Below are positions 1 to 7,853 of a DNA stretch of 64,000 nt, piece by piece. The DNA comes from G965262015 sp965262015 (GTDB lineage: Bacteria > Spirochaetota > Leptospiria > Turneriellales > CBDBES01), in contig OZ253494.1 in the NCBI GenBank assembly GCA_965262015.1, forward strand, positions 1,054,001 through 1,118,000, written 5' to 3'. Each line of letters begins with the position of its first letter. The first letter of the stretch is position 1. Below the pieces are notes generated by a model that worked only from the letters and a program-made list of their open reading frames with translations, was not told the origin of the DNA and made no database searches. Both the position numbers and the translations under genes were made by a program.

Positions 1-1077
1 TTCTATGGTATCATGACCAGGTAAAAAGTATGTATTTGTCATTCTAGAATAGACTTTTTTCTTATAGGACTCACGGCGACCATTTGGTGTCCGTTTTATA
101 CCAAGGACACTGGCACTTCGGTGATCTGTGATAGGCTGTTTAAGTATTCCTTTATCAACAATATGTGTTTCACTTGCTTCTTGACCTTCATGATCAAAAA
201 AATAACTACCAGCAACCCCTTTCAAGGCAGGCGAATCTACCAAGGTCACTAGTGGAGATGCAACTTGCTTATTAATATATTCTTTGGCTTTTGCTCTATT
301 TTTCAAAAGAGTATCCGCTTCAGTGCCATGTCCAAAAGCTTCATGTGCTAGCATCCCAGACATACTAGGTGCAAAAATACAGGTATAAAAACCAGGTTGG
401 ATCCGTTTAGCTGTTAAAATTTTATTACCATCCTGCAACATCATATCTAAAAGATTTGGAGACGGAGAGATATTATCCCAGGAACCTTGGTAACCATACC
501 CGTCATAAATATGAGTTGTATATTGCTTATACTTTAAAACTGCAGAAAATATAGCCTCTACATAAGAAATTTTTTGTTCAAGTTGTTTATGACGGCTAAT
601 ATAATACTCATGATTAATTGTTCTTTTGAACATAGCTTGGCTCATTACCACAAGTTTATCCCGTTGCTGTATTTGATGTACAATATTTTGTGCTTTTTGT
701 ACAAGTTCACTTAATTCGGTTCTATCCGTATCATATGAAGCATCAAACTTTTTACAGGAATTCTCTTCTTCTCTCATATTAGCCAAAACACCACTACTAT
801 TATGTTTTTCTAATTCAATTTGAAAATTTTTTACTATGTTATTCAGCTGTTTATGAGAAATAAGAGAACTTGATGATTCATACACCACGCCATTTTTTAC
901 AACAGAAATTACGATACCTTGTTTGTATTCAAGCCCTTCAGCTAAGGTCTGATTTAGATTAGCATGAATTTTGGTACCATAAGACTTTTGGTATAGCCCT
1001 CTAACAAACTGATAATCTTTAAATAGAGGATTTAAAGCAGATTTAATATCATCTGGTGAAATGTGTTTATCTTGCAT
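1..1077 (-). CDS. tldD: TldD/PmbA-family metalloprotease, partial
   Basis: The minus-strand frame is open from an ATG at 1077 to the window edge and gives 359 residues without a stop, so the C-terminal part lies outside the window. Residues 245-251 read HEAFGHG, the HExxxH zinc motif typical of TldD, and the segment before it (APSMSGMLA) fits the same family. TldD works with TldE/PmbA as a cytoplasmic protease that trims unfolded or ribosomally made peptides; the partner is not visible here. The gene is divergent from the regulator at 1181, and a candidate promoter sits between them. The family call is firm, but TldD versus PmbA rests on the intact zinc motif, which PmbA lacks. Confidence 0.85.
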   Translation of the reverse strand, partial: MQDKHISPDDIKSALNPLFKDYQFVRGLYQKSYGTKIHANLNQTLAEGLEYKQGIVISVVKNGVVYESSSSLISHKQLNNIVKNFQIELEKHNSSGVLANMREEENSCKKFDASYDTDRTELSELVQKAQNIVHQIQQRDKLVVMSQAMFKRTINHEYYISRHKQLEQKISYVEAIFSAVLKYKQYTTHIYDGYGYQGSWDNISPSPNLLDMMLQDGNKILTAKRIQPGFYTCIFAPSMSGMLAHEAFGHGTEADTLLKNRAKAKEYINKQVASPLVTLVDSPALKGVAGSYFFDHEGQEASETHIVDKGILKQPITDHRSASVLGIKRTPNGRRESYKKKVYSRMTNTYFLPGHDTIE

Positions 1078-1093
1078 ACAGTATAGATCGAAG

Positions 1094-1121
1094 ATGTTAA
1101 TGATAAGAGTTTTTGTGTCAA
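1094..1121 (-). promoter_or_regulatory. Candidate sigma70 promoter for the TldD gene
   Basis: On the minus strand TTGACA (1121-1116) and TAACAT (1099-1094) are separated by 16 nt. The element lies 17 nt upstream of the TldD start and is back to back with the promoter of the divergent regulator gene. It was found by eye only. Confidence 0.4.
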
Positions 1122-1132
1122 GAATAATAAAG

Positions 1133-1162
1133 TTGACAGTTTTTAGTTAAATTCTCTATTAA
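1133..1162 (+). promoter_or_regulatory. Candidate sigma70 promoter for the cNMP-domain regulator
   Basis: TTGACA (1133-1138) and TATTAA (1157-1162) are separated by 18 nt and lie just upstream of an AGGAG ribosome site and the ATG at 1181. Confidence 0.5.
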
Positions 1163-1180
1163 AACAGGCAGGAGTCATCT

Positions 1181-2395
1181 ATGTTTCGAATAGTAAAGTT
1201 TCAACCTAATGCGGCCATTGTTGTGGAAGGCAAGATGGCAGATCAGTTTTATATTGTGAAAGAAGGGCAAGTACAATTAACACCCGAAATACCTATACCT
1301 GGAGAGGAGGTAGCACAACTATTAAAAACGGGTGATTTCTTTGGAGTCGTATCATCAATGAGTGGTCATCCGTATATTGAGACTGCACAGGCCATTTCAC
1401 AGGCCTCTACCATCGCAGTACACAGGGACCAATTTGCTTGGTTAATCCAGAAAAATACCCCAATAGCGATGAAAATCATACGATATTTTTCACAACGTTT
1501 ACGAGTTATTGACCAAGCTATTACTAAGTTGTCCTTCCATGACGACGTGCAAGATGAAGATATTCACTTAATGTTTAATGTTGGTGAATACTATGATCAA
1601 AATAATTTAGATCAACAAGCTATTACCGCATATCAGAAATACCTGTATTATTGTCCACAAGGTCCGCATGCCTCTAAATCTAAAAGTCGTCTACTGAGCT
1701 TGGGAGCTAGTGATATCTCGGAAGAACCCTCAAAAACCAGCCTAACTACATCGTTTAAAGATGGAGTTATGATTTTTATTGAGCATGAGCCGGGTGCAGA
1801 ATTATATATTATCCAGCAGGGCAATGTGAAAATCACAAAAATTGTTGATAAGAATGAGGTATTGCTCGCAGTTCTACGACCTGGCGACATCTTTGGTGAA
1901 ATGGCATTACTGGATAATAAGCCTAGATCGGCATCAGCTTGTGCCTATGGTGACGTAATAGTATTTGCCGTCAATAAAGCAAACTTTGAAACTATGGTAC
2001 AGATGCAACCCCAACTAGCTGTAAAATTGATCACTATTTTAAGTGAAAGAATTTGGGCTGCCTATCGTCAGCTAGCTAATCTATTAATTATTGATCCACT
2101 AGGTAGAGTGTATGACATGCTGCTAATTCTAGTACAGAAGAAACAGATAGCAATACAACCTAAGACTTCTTATACATTTGATATTGGAGTACAAGAACTG
2201 AGTGACATGATTGGTTTCCCTAAAGAAGAAGGTGAAAAACACGTCATTGAACTATTAAAAAACAAAGACTTCAGATTAGATGGTGGAAAAATAATATGTA
2301 GTGATTTGGTGGAATTAGAGAAACAAGTCCTTTTCTACCGTAAAAAGACAGCCATTGAAAGAAAGCGTGATGCAACTATTTCTTCACGCTACTAA
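1181..2395 (+). CDS. Crp/Fnr-type regulator with two cyclic-nucleotide-binding domains
   Basis: This 404-residue protein has two cNMP-binding-like beta-barrels (about residues 1-115 and 190-300). They are joined by a TPR-like stretch (about 125-170) and followed by a winged-helix-like segment (about 305-390). The second barrel carries a good phosphate-binding cassette, FGEMALLDNKPRSAS, with the Glu and Arg that contact cyclic nucleotide. The first barrel has FGVVSSMSGHPYIETA at the same place and lacks the Arg, so it probably does not bind ligand. An AGGAG site seven nt before the ATG supports the start. Tandem cNMP domains with a TPR linker are known to me mainly from spirochaetes. Ligand and target genes are unknown, and the weak winged helix leaves DNA binding uncertain. 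Confidence 0.75.
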   Translation: MFRIVKFQPNAAIVVEGKMADQFYIVKEGQVQLTPEIPIPGEEVAQLLKTGDFFGVVSSMSGHPYIETAQAISQASTIAVHRDQFAWLIQKNTPIAMKIIRYFSQRLRVIDQAITKLSFHDDVQDEDIHLMFNVGEYYDQNNLDQQAITAYQKYLYYCPQGPHASKSKSRLLSLGASDISEEPSKTSLTTSFKDGVMIFIEHEPGAELYIIQQGNVKITKIVDKNEVLLAVLRPGDIFGEMALLDNKPRSASACAYGDVIVFAVNKANFETMVQMQPQLAVKLITILSERIWAAYRQLANLLIIDPLGRVYDMLLILVQKKQIAIQPKTSYTFDIGVQELSDMIGFPKEEGEKHVIELLKNKDFRLDGGKIICSDLVELEKQVLFYRKKTAIERKRDATISSRY

Positions 2396-2410
2396 TCTCA
2401 TCCCCCTGCT

Positions 2411-2719
2411 TTAACTATTATATTTATATAATATATAGATGGATATTGCAAAAGAGGCAAGAGATGATATGCAACTTACCCATATTAGTGATTTATAGAA
2501 ACCAAGTTTTTTACTAGTCCTTTGTAGCCATTTATCTGTTTCTTTAATTTCTGCTTCTAACCCCAGAATAGTTTGTTCAAACCTAACTATACTATCGACA
2601 GTATGGCGATTACCCACATGCTCATCTACCAATGGTGCTATTTTTTTTAATAAGCCAGAAATAATGGGATAATATTTAATAACACTATCAATAGTAAGTT
2701 TTTTTAAAAATAAAGACAT
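2411..2719 (-). CDS. Small protein with coiled coil and C-terminal membrane anchor
   Basis: The protein has 102 residues from the ATG at 2719, which lies five nt after the FNR stop; a TTG at 2737 would overlap FNR and is less likely. The middle is charged and helical (ILGLEAEIKETDKWLQRTSKK). One hydrophobic segment near the C-terminus (LIWVSCISSLASFAISIYIL) suggests a tail-anchored inner-membrane protein. It is co-transcribed downstream of FNR. I do not recognise the family; a role in tethering or redox partnering with FNR would be speculation. Confidence 0.6.
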   Translation of the reverse strand: MSLFLKKLTIDSVIKYYPIISGLLKKIAPLVDEHVGNRHTVDSIVRFEQTILGLEAEIKETDKWLQRTSKKLGFYKSLIWVSCISSLASFAISIYILYKYNS

Positions 2720-2723
2720 AAAG

Positions 2724-3602
2724 TTAATAGACCTCAATGATTAATTGTCTATCTATCAACTGTTTATATTCTAGAGAATCGATCTTTAAAGAAAGCACAC
2801 TTACTATTCTATTGATAATACTATTCTTCATAGACTTAAGCCCACATAAATAGATTAAAGTTTTAGGGTTAGATAAAATTTCTTTCATCTCTGTATGATA
2901 TTTTTCAATTAAATGATCTACATACATCTTTTCACTTTGTGTACTTGATGTTTCTCTACTTAAGGCAGTATCATAGCTTACCCATTCATTATATTTCTGC
3001 CATTCTTCATGATATAACAACTCGGACTGATACTTTACTCCTAGAAATAAATAAATAGGATGCTTAATTGGATGTCCCATTCGTTTTAACTTTTGTAACA
3101 TACCACGAAAAGGAGCAATACCTGTTCCTGTCCCAAAAAATATATATGGTCTATCTATATATTCTGCCGTAGGTAATAGAAAATGCTTACCTGCTGGCCC
3201 AGTCAAAGAGACACTGTCGCCCACTTTTAAATCACATAAATAATTTGAGACAATACCATACTTTTTGGTATTTGTTTCAGGGTCTAAATATACTACACGT
3301 TTTACACAGATTTCTACTTGATTGGGGGAAGAAGAACCTCCATGAGCAGATGCAATGGAATACAATCGTAAAACTGGTTTTGTAACATTAGCAGTTTCGG
3401 GTGTAACAAGGACCCCAACACTTTGCCCTTCCGCAAAATTAAGATCTTGTTTTGTTTCAAAAACAATGTGTTTTACTTGATTTTCTGGATCATCATGTGA
3501 AAATAGATCACGCATTTCTACAACACGTGCTTCTAATGGACCTGATTTTCTATACGTATTTACTGGAACAACCGGGAAGATAGAATTTAAGGCACTACTC
3601 AT
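2724..3602 (-). CDS. Plastidic-type ferredoxin--NADP(+) reductase
   Basis: This 292-residue flavoenzyme would move electrons between NADPH and ferredoxin or flavodoxin. Visible motifs are the FAD-binding RLYSIAS (residues 79-85), the NADP-binding GTGTGIAPFRG (157-167), a CGL-K-M segment near residue 250, and a C-terminus ending in EVY. The terminal Tyr that stacks on the flavin is typical of plastid and cyanobacterial-type FNRs rather than the bacterial Fpr class. Leptospira is known to have such a plastidic-type FNR, which is one reason for the tentative lineage call. The ATG at 3602 has GGAG six nt upstream; a TTG at 3608 is also in frame but overlaps that ribosome site. It lies upstream of the small membrane protein at 2411. 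Confidence 0.88.
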   Translation of the reverse strand: MSSALNSIFPVVPVNTYRKSGPLEARVVEMRDLFSHDDPENQVKHIVFETKQDLNFAEGQSVGVLVTPETANVTKPVLRLYSIASAHGGSSSPNQVEICVKRVVYLDPETNTKKYGIVSNYLCDLKVGDSVSLTGPAGKHFLLPTAEYIDRPYIFFGTGTGIAPFRGMLQKLKRMGHPIKHPIYLFLGVKYQSELLYHEEWQKYNEWVSYDTALSRETSSTQSEKMYVDHLIEKYHTEMKEILSNPKTLIYLCGLKSMKNSIINRIVSVLSLKIDSLEYKQLIDRQLIIEVY

Positions 3603-3647
3603 TATCAACTCCTATATTAGGTTGGGGGAAAGACCAGAATATACCGC

Positions 3648-3938
3648 TTAACTAGACTCTTTATCACTGGATTTTACTGCTGAAGATTCATTATCTTTAC
3701 TTTGAGTTTTATCCTGAATTTTTTTATTTTCGTTAGATTCTGTTGTATCTTTCTTATTCTTGTAGTCAGTAACGTAAAACCCACTTCCTTTGAAGTGGAT
3801 ACCAGCACCGCCTGATATCTTTCTTTTAATCTCTTTACTGCCACATTCCCCACAAGATAATTCTGGTGATTGTGACATACCATGAAAAACTTCAAAACCG
3901 AAATCACATTGGTTACAATAATACTCGTAAGTAGGCAT
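3648..3938 (-). CDS. FmdB-family zinc-ribbon protein
   Basis: The N-terminus MPTYEYYCNQC and the pair CNQC (8-11) and CGEC (30-33), followed by KRKISGGAGIHFKGSGFYVTDYK, match the small FmdB/CxxC zinc-ribbon family. The last 40 residues are a Lys/Ser/Asp-rich low-complexity tail, also usual in this family. The length of 96 residues is typical. Function is not established; proposed roles are regulatory or in ribosome biology. It is followed on the minus strand by the FNR gene 45 nt downstream. Confidence 0.85.
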   Translation of the reverse strand: MPTYEYYCNQCDFGFEVFHGMSQSPELSCGECGSKEIKRKISGGAGIHFKGSGFYVTDYKNKKDTTESNENKKIQDKTQSKDNESSAVKSSDKESS

Positions 3939-4370
3939 AGGTTATACTCACTTCAGATCATGAAAAAATGATGGAGCTGTCAATGCATTAATTGGTTACT
4001 ATTGTAGAATCCATGGACATATGTTACAGTTATTGCCTAGGCCACTTTCATAGATTCGTAAAATCTCTTTGTGGTGTTAAAAAATCTTCTTAGTTGTTTG
4101 ATTGTGTTCTTGATCTGTTTTTTAGCAATGCTAAAAGGAGTTTCCATTGGTTGCTCTCTTTATTTTTAGTATCTTAAAGAAAAACGGCTTATGAACGCCT
4201 TAAACTGTCTAAAAATGGAACCTACGCTTTCAAATTTTCTAAGACTTCATAGAAAAAATGGTGGTAAGAGATTAATCGCCTCGTATAAAAAGTCTATAAC
4301 TGTAATATAAAATTAGAAAAACTAATTTTATATGAAACATGGTGATAATCAAAAAACAGCTAAAAAAACT
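3939..4370. other. Gene-free region with IS481-end relic and AT palindrome
   Basis: No intact gene is visible. Positions 4021-4085 are nearly the same as 9731-9797, the 3' end of an IS481-like transposase relic (minus-frame residues FLTPHKRFYESMKVA at 9.7 kb). Positions 4305-4333 hold a perfect 12-bp inverted repeat listed separately. The stretch 4172-4290 contains an 'aaacggcttat' word that also occurs near 6349 and 9620 beside the efflux-pump fragments. The region therefore looks like recombined mobile debris. Confidence 0.5.
4305..4333. repeat. Perfect 12-bp AT-rich inverted repeat, copy 1
   Basis: The arms ATATAAAATTAG (4305-4316) and CTAATTTTATAT (4322-4333) flank an A5 loop. An identical hairpin occurs at 7732-7760 and the flanking DNA is shared as well. 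Both sit downstream of an NHL lipoprotein gene on the minus strand, so it could be a secondary terminator or a recombination boundary. Confidence 0.65.
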
Positions 4371-4397
4371 AAATACCCCACCCCAACGTGGGATGGG
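4371..4397 (-). terminator. Rho-independent terminator of NHL gene A
   Basis: The hairpin has arms at 4377-4385 and 4389-4397 (CCCA-C-CCCA against TGGG-A-TGGG), an ACG loop and one C-A mismatch. On the minus strand it is followed by a T-rich run. It lies 24-50 nt after the NHL gene stop. The same element occurs near 7808-7830. Confidence 0.6.
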
Positions 4398-4420
4398 TAA
4401 AATAATATACGAGATTACAA

Positions 4421-6018
4421 TTATTGTGTTATGGTTATCTTTCGGATACGATGGTTGCCCGTATCTGCCACATATACATTGCCTAACTTATCAACCGCTA
4501 CATCTTCAGGCCTTTTAAATTGTACTGAAGTACCTGTGCCATCAGAACTACCACTACCGCCACCCGCCAATGTTGTAACCACACCATCAGGCGTTATTTT
4601 GCGGATACGATCGTTATCACGATCTGCCACGTATACAAACCCTTTACTATCAACCGCTACTCCACTAGGCTTATTAAATTTTGCTGAAGTACCCACACCA
4701 TCAGAATTACCACTACCGCCACCCGCCAATGTCGTAACCACACCACCAGGTGTTATTTTTTGGATACGATCGTTATCACGATCTGCCACGTATACAAACC
4801 CTTTACTATCAACTGCTACACTAACAGGAGTATTAAATTGTGCTGGACTCCCACCACCTGCAAATGTTGTAACCGTACCTGTGGACGTTATTTTGCGGAT
4901 ACGATCGTTCACAGTATCTGCCACGTATAATACATTGCCTGAACCATCAACCGCTACTCCATAAGGATTACTAAATCGCGCATCGGTACCCATGCCCTTC
5001 GTACAGCCGGAGGAGGGGGGAGTACATGGCATGCCTCCTACCCCACTTACGTTACCACCTGCCAAGGTTATAACCGTACCCGTACCCGTACCACTAGAAG
5101 GAGGTGTTATTTTTCGGATAAGACTTCTAACCGAATCTGCCACATATACAAACCCATCACTATCAACCGCTACACCTTCAGGCTGATAGAATTGTGCTAC
5201 ACCAGGCATCCCAGGCATGTCATCCATACCGCCCACAGCACCAGTACCTGCGAATAAACTAACCGTACCTGTGGACGTTATTTTGCGGATACGATGATTC
5301 TGACGATCTGCTACATATATTATATTGCCTAAACTATTAACCGCTACTCCAGCAGGCTCACTAAATTTTGCATCTGTACCCATGCCATCTTTGCAGGACT
5401 CTCCTATTGTTGCGAGGATAATGCGAGTAGTAGTGCCACATTTAGTAGCAGTACCCATAGTACCCCCCTCGTTACCACCTGCTAACGTTGTAACCGTAAC
5501 CTCGGCACAGGTTTTATCACTTTTTAAGGCATAATAGTCATCGCAGGAAGTACATTTTTCTATACCCTTCCCAGGAGCTTTACCTGTTAATGGCACACCA
5601 TTGGGGCAAATAAAATTGAATGGTCTGCAAAGTTCACCATTTAGATCAAAACTAGGATCGCAAGAAACACATTTTTCTGTGTTAGCGGTTGAAACCTTTT
5701 CTGTTGATTCAACACCATTCGTACAAATAGGATCAAACTGTCCAGAACCACCACCAGAAGGGGTAGTAGCGTCGGCAGAGGCACCACCACCACATTGGAC
5801 AGCAGCACTTACCACCAATACGGCAAATACGCTGATCGAGAAGTATCTTTTGGATACATGGAAAGAATGTTGACCTTGATCAACAATTCGTTCTAAAAAT
5901 TTAGGAAAAGACTTATAGGTTGCTTGTTGCTTGTTGCTTGTTGCTTGTTGCTTGTTGCTTGTTGCTTGTTGCTTGTTGCTTGTTGCTTGTTGCTTGTTGC
6001 TTGTTGCTTGTTTATCAT
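4421..6018 (-). CDS. NHL-repeat lipoprotein A, phase-variable, out of frame as sequenced
   Basis: The mature part is an outer-surface-type lipoprotein with lipobox AAVQC. Two Cys-rich modules follow (CTNG...KC..C........C pattern), then exactly six NHL repeats, each ending in a YVAD..N.RI.KI-type motif, which is one predicted six-bladed beta-propeller. The conserved ATG (6018-6016) has a GAGAGG site and is followed by 13 copies of the 7-nt unit CAAGCAA (6010-5920). Reading from this ATG ends after 37-42 codons (…QPISLFLNF, stop at 5893) instead of entering the lipoprotein frame, so the gene appears switched off; 14 or 11 units would restore it. The body frame itself is intact from about 5917 to 4421. 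Between the repeat and the signal peptide is a conserved FPKFLER-VDQGQHSFHV segment. NHL propellers bind protein, glycan or nucleic-acid ligands; the ligand here is unknown. Confidence 0.8.
5920..6010 (-). repeat. Heptanucleotide tandem repeat, 13 units
   Basis: Thirteen perfect copies of CAAGCAA (minus strand) begin eight nt after the first base of the conserved ATG of NHL gene A. Three units encode the heptapeptide KQQATSN. The unit is not a multiple of three, so a change of one unit shifts the reading frame. It is a likely slipped-strand mispairing site. Confidence 0.95.
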
Positions 6019-6081
6019 TTTAGTACCTCTCTTTACTGCACCAATGTATGATGCATTGAGACACGAAGTTCTCGTTAGCAT

Positions 6082-6111
6082 AGGATATCTTCTTAATGAA
6101 TAAAATGTCAA
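6082..6111 (-). promoter_or_regulatory. Promoter of NHL gene A
   Basis: TTGACA (6111-6106) and TATCCT (6087-6082) are separated by 18 nt on the minus strand. The element is conserved upstream of all five NHL genes whose 5' ends are visible, about 65-90 nt before the ATG. Confidence 0.65.
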
Positions 6112-6179
6112 TTGTTTTTTATTTATTATCTTTCCAGGTTCTTTTTTTTCAGTAATTAAATATTCGTTTTGCTAACAAT

Positions 6180-6345
6180 CTGTCAGAAAAATGTTATGTA
6201 TTTGGAAGGTCTATTTTCTCTAGCGGGCGGAGTTGCAGGTCTACTTCTTAGTAGGGTTACCCTTTTAGTATTCTGGTATTAGCTGGATTTATTGCCCTTT
6301 CTGGCGTTGCTGTTTTAGTTAGCATTGTTTTGGTTGGCTCGTGAG
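6180..6345 (+). pseudogene. Fragment of RND efflux pump (CzcA/CusA-type), copy A
   Basis: Translating the plus strand in mixed frames gives pieces such as AGGVAGLLL and a frame-shifted VLAGFIALSGVAVL. These correspond to the conserved GVVGLLL...SI.ALVGFIALFGVAVLNGIVLVGFF region of heavy-metal RND pumps. An internal deletion removes about 60 nt relative to the copies at 56 and 59 kb. It lies divergently upstream of NHL gene A. Confidence 0.6.
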
Positions 6346-6414
6346 AAACGGCTTATCACAGCCACAACGCAACACAGAGGAATTGTGAAATCTTGGTACC
6401 GCCAGCATTATCTA

Positions 6415-6540
6415 TGGACAGTATCATCATATATCACCTGGATATAAGCCACTCTACTTGTCGGAGTTTACTTGGCGTTTTAATAATAGAAAAAATAAGA
6501 ATGTGTTCAGGGAATTTATGAAAAGGACTATTTTGTAGTT
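6415..6540 (+). pseudogene. C-terminal relic of an IS1595/ISXO2-like transposase
   Basis: One plus-strand frame (6437-6538) reads YHHISPGYKPLYLSE, then FTWRFNNRK, and ends at a TAG. This matches the conserved C-terminal end of ISXO2-type transposases (YHH.S..HL..Y..EF.FR.N.R). Nothing upstream in this frame extends the match, so only the last 35 codons or so survive, fused to the RND fragment. Confidence 0.6.
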
Positions 6541-6548
6541 AGTTTAAC

Positions 6549-6965
6549 TTAGTTAGCACGATTCATATTTCTCGCAATACCATTTCCGCCCAACAAACCT
6601 ATTGCAAGCGTTACAAAATGACTTAGTATAAGATAACCTTCTTGTTGCCCGTCTACAAATACTATCAAATAAACTGATAATCCTAAGATAAATGCACACA
6701 CACAACAAGCAAATAATAAAAGATGATTACGGATCTTTCTGTTAGCCGTTATATTTTCCTGTTGGTTGTCGATCTGTTTACTACTTAGTTCAAAATTTCT
6801 CTGGTTATTTTTATCATTTACCTCAAGTAAAGAACTATCATTACGGGCTTGCTTTATCCTAAGCTATAGATACTTGTTCTCATTGTCCAAAAATTTCCCA
6901 ATGGCTTTCTCTTGAGAAAAATTATTTTGAGTGTGATCATTCTTAGACGTATCTTTCCTATTCAT
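6549..6965 (-). pseudogene. Broken small two-TM membrane protein gene
   Basis: A frame from the ATG at 6965 to the TAA at 6549 would give 138 residues but has one in-frame TAG after KYL (about codon 34). After the stop the frame is open. It shows a charged Asn/Gln-rich helical segment and then two hydrophobic segments (HLLLFACCVCAFILGLSVYL and LILSHFVTLAIGLLGG), ending RNMNRAN. The ATG overlaps the 3' end of the upstream gene (6958), as in an operon. I do not recognise the family. A single stop suggests recent inactivation, or a sequencing error. Confidence 0.55.
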
Positions 6966-7236
6966 TTATATTTCTAATAGGGATCTCATTATTCATACTT
7001 AAAAGAGAATGCCGTATTTTTCTAAGATAATGTCTTTTTTCTTCAGATGAAATTACGATCTTACCTACATGAGACAAAGAAGCAGTAGCTTTATGTAACA
7101 TTTCTGGACAAGTCTTTTGTCTATATTCTATTTCCTGACAAGCATCAGCAATACTAAGAACAGAGACATCATTAAATACTCCCATACCATAACCCTCCAA
7201 CATCACACGTTTCGACATATCAGCATACACAATCAA
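6958..7236 (-). CDS. Hypothetical 75-92 residue protein
   Basis: This minus-strand frame precedes and overlaps the broken membrane gene by eight nt, which suggests an operon. Several starts are possible: a TTG at 7236, ATGs at 7218 and 7203, or the ATG at 7185. The last has GGAGGG seven nt upstream and gives 75 residues beginning MGVFNDVSVLSIADACQEIE. The protein is soluble and charged, with no motif I recognise. Its location among mobile debris suggests accessory origin. Confidence 0.45.
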   Translation of the reverse strand: MIVYADMSKRVMLEGYGMGVFNDVSVLSIADACQEIEYRQKTCPEMLHKATASLSHVGKIVISSEEKRHYLRKIRHSLLSMNNEIPIRNINE

Positions 7237-7404
7237 GTAATTTTTGTAAAATGCCCATTTTCCGATCTATCACACGAATCTTTGATTTTAATGTAGATTT
7301 TTTCAGCTGTCAATTCGCTAACATTGCATATCAGCGAATTATACTCATGTGTGTCATCGTCTGACATGCCATAATGAATAAAATCATCAGTTGGGTCACA
7401 TAAC

Positions 7405-7604
7405 CTATGTGTGCCAATTGTCTTTTACCAATGCTACAATAAAATCATATGCCTCAGTAGAAATTCTTTCTACAAATAAAAATTCATCCGTAGTCAATTC
7501 GAAAAGATCAGCTTGTCGCATGCGGATTTCTATACTTTGTTGGCAATATATATTGTCAATAAAGTATAGATGTCTATTGTAAAGATTCTTGATGTTGGGA
7601 AAGG
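7405..7604 (-). pseudogene. Short coding-like relic of unknown family
   Basis: A minus frame encodes about 60 residues (…YNRHLYFIDNIYCQQSIEIR, then MRQADLFELTTDEFLFVERI, ending VKDNWHT) with ordinary composition. It is joined upstream in the same frame to a shifted NHL leader, so its own start is gone. The join suggests a deletion fused two genes. I do not recognise the family. Confidence 0.35.
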
Positions 7605-7713
7605 CCATCAGAAGGGTTAGTAGCGTCGGCAGAGGGGAGAGGGGGCACCTCCACATTGGACGGTGCTTACCACCAATACGGCAAACACGCTGATCGAGAA
7701 GTATCTTTTGAAT
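7603..7713 (-). pseudogene. Relic of an NHL lipoprotein leader
   Basis: The minus strand reads FKRYFSISVFAVLVVSTVQC followed by GGAPSP, nearly the same as the leader of NHL gene B (KRYFSIGVFAVLVVSTIQC). It then loses frame near the Ser/Ala-rich linker and ends after about 35 codons. The Cys modules and propeller are missing. It is evidence of a seventh, deleted family member. Confidence 0.75.
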
Positions 7714-7731
7714 AAAAGGTTTATAACCGCA

Positions 7732-7760
7732 ATATAAAATTAGAAAAACTAATTTTATAT
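7732..7760. repeat. Perfect 12-bp AT-rich inverted repeat, copy 2
   Basis: This is identical to 4305-4333, with arms at 7732-7743 and 7749-7760 and an A5 loop. The similarity between the two sites extends rightwards through the terminator and into the 3' ends of NHL genes A and B. Confidence 0.65.
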
Positions 7761-7800
7761 GAAACATGGTGATAATCAAAAAACAGCTAAAAAAAGAAAA

Positions 7801-7830
7801 CTAAATACCCCACCCCCAACGTGGGATGGG
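7801..7830 (-). terminator. Terminator of NHL gene B
   Basis: Same hairpin as at 4377-4397, with one extra C in the left arm. It is followed on the minus strand by a T-rich run. Confidence 0.55.
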
Positions 7831-7853
7831 TATAATAAGATACGAGATTACAA

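Noticed and set aside
5920..6010. Possible CRISPR or satellite array from the short tandem repeat
   Set aside because: There are no spacers. The units are directly adjacent 7-mers inside a translated leader.
5893..6111. 72-codon frame through the heptamer repeat as a separate small gene
   Set aside because: It starts upstream of the conserved ATG and ends just after the repeat. It is best read as the off-frame of NHL gene A.
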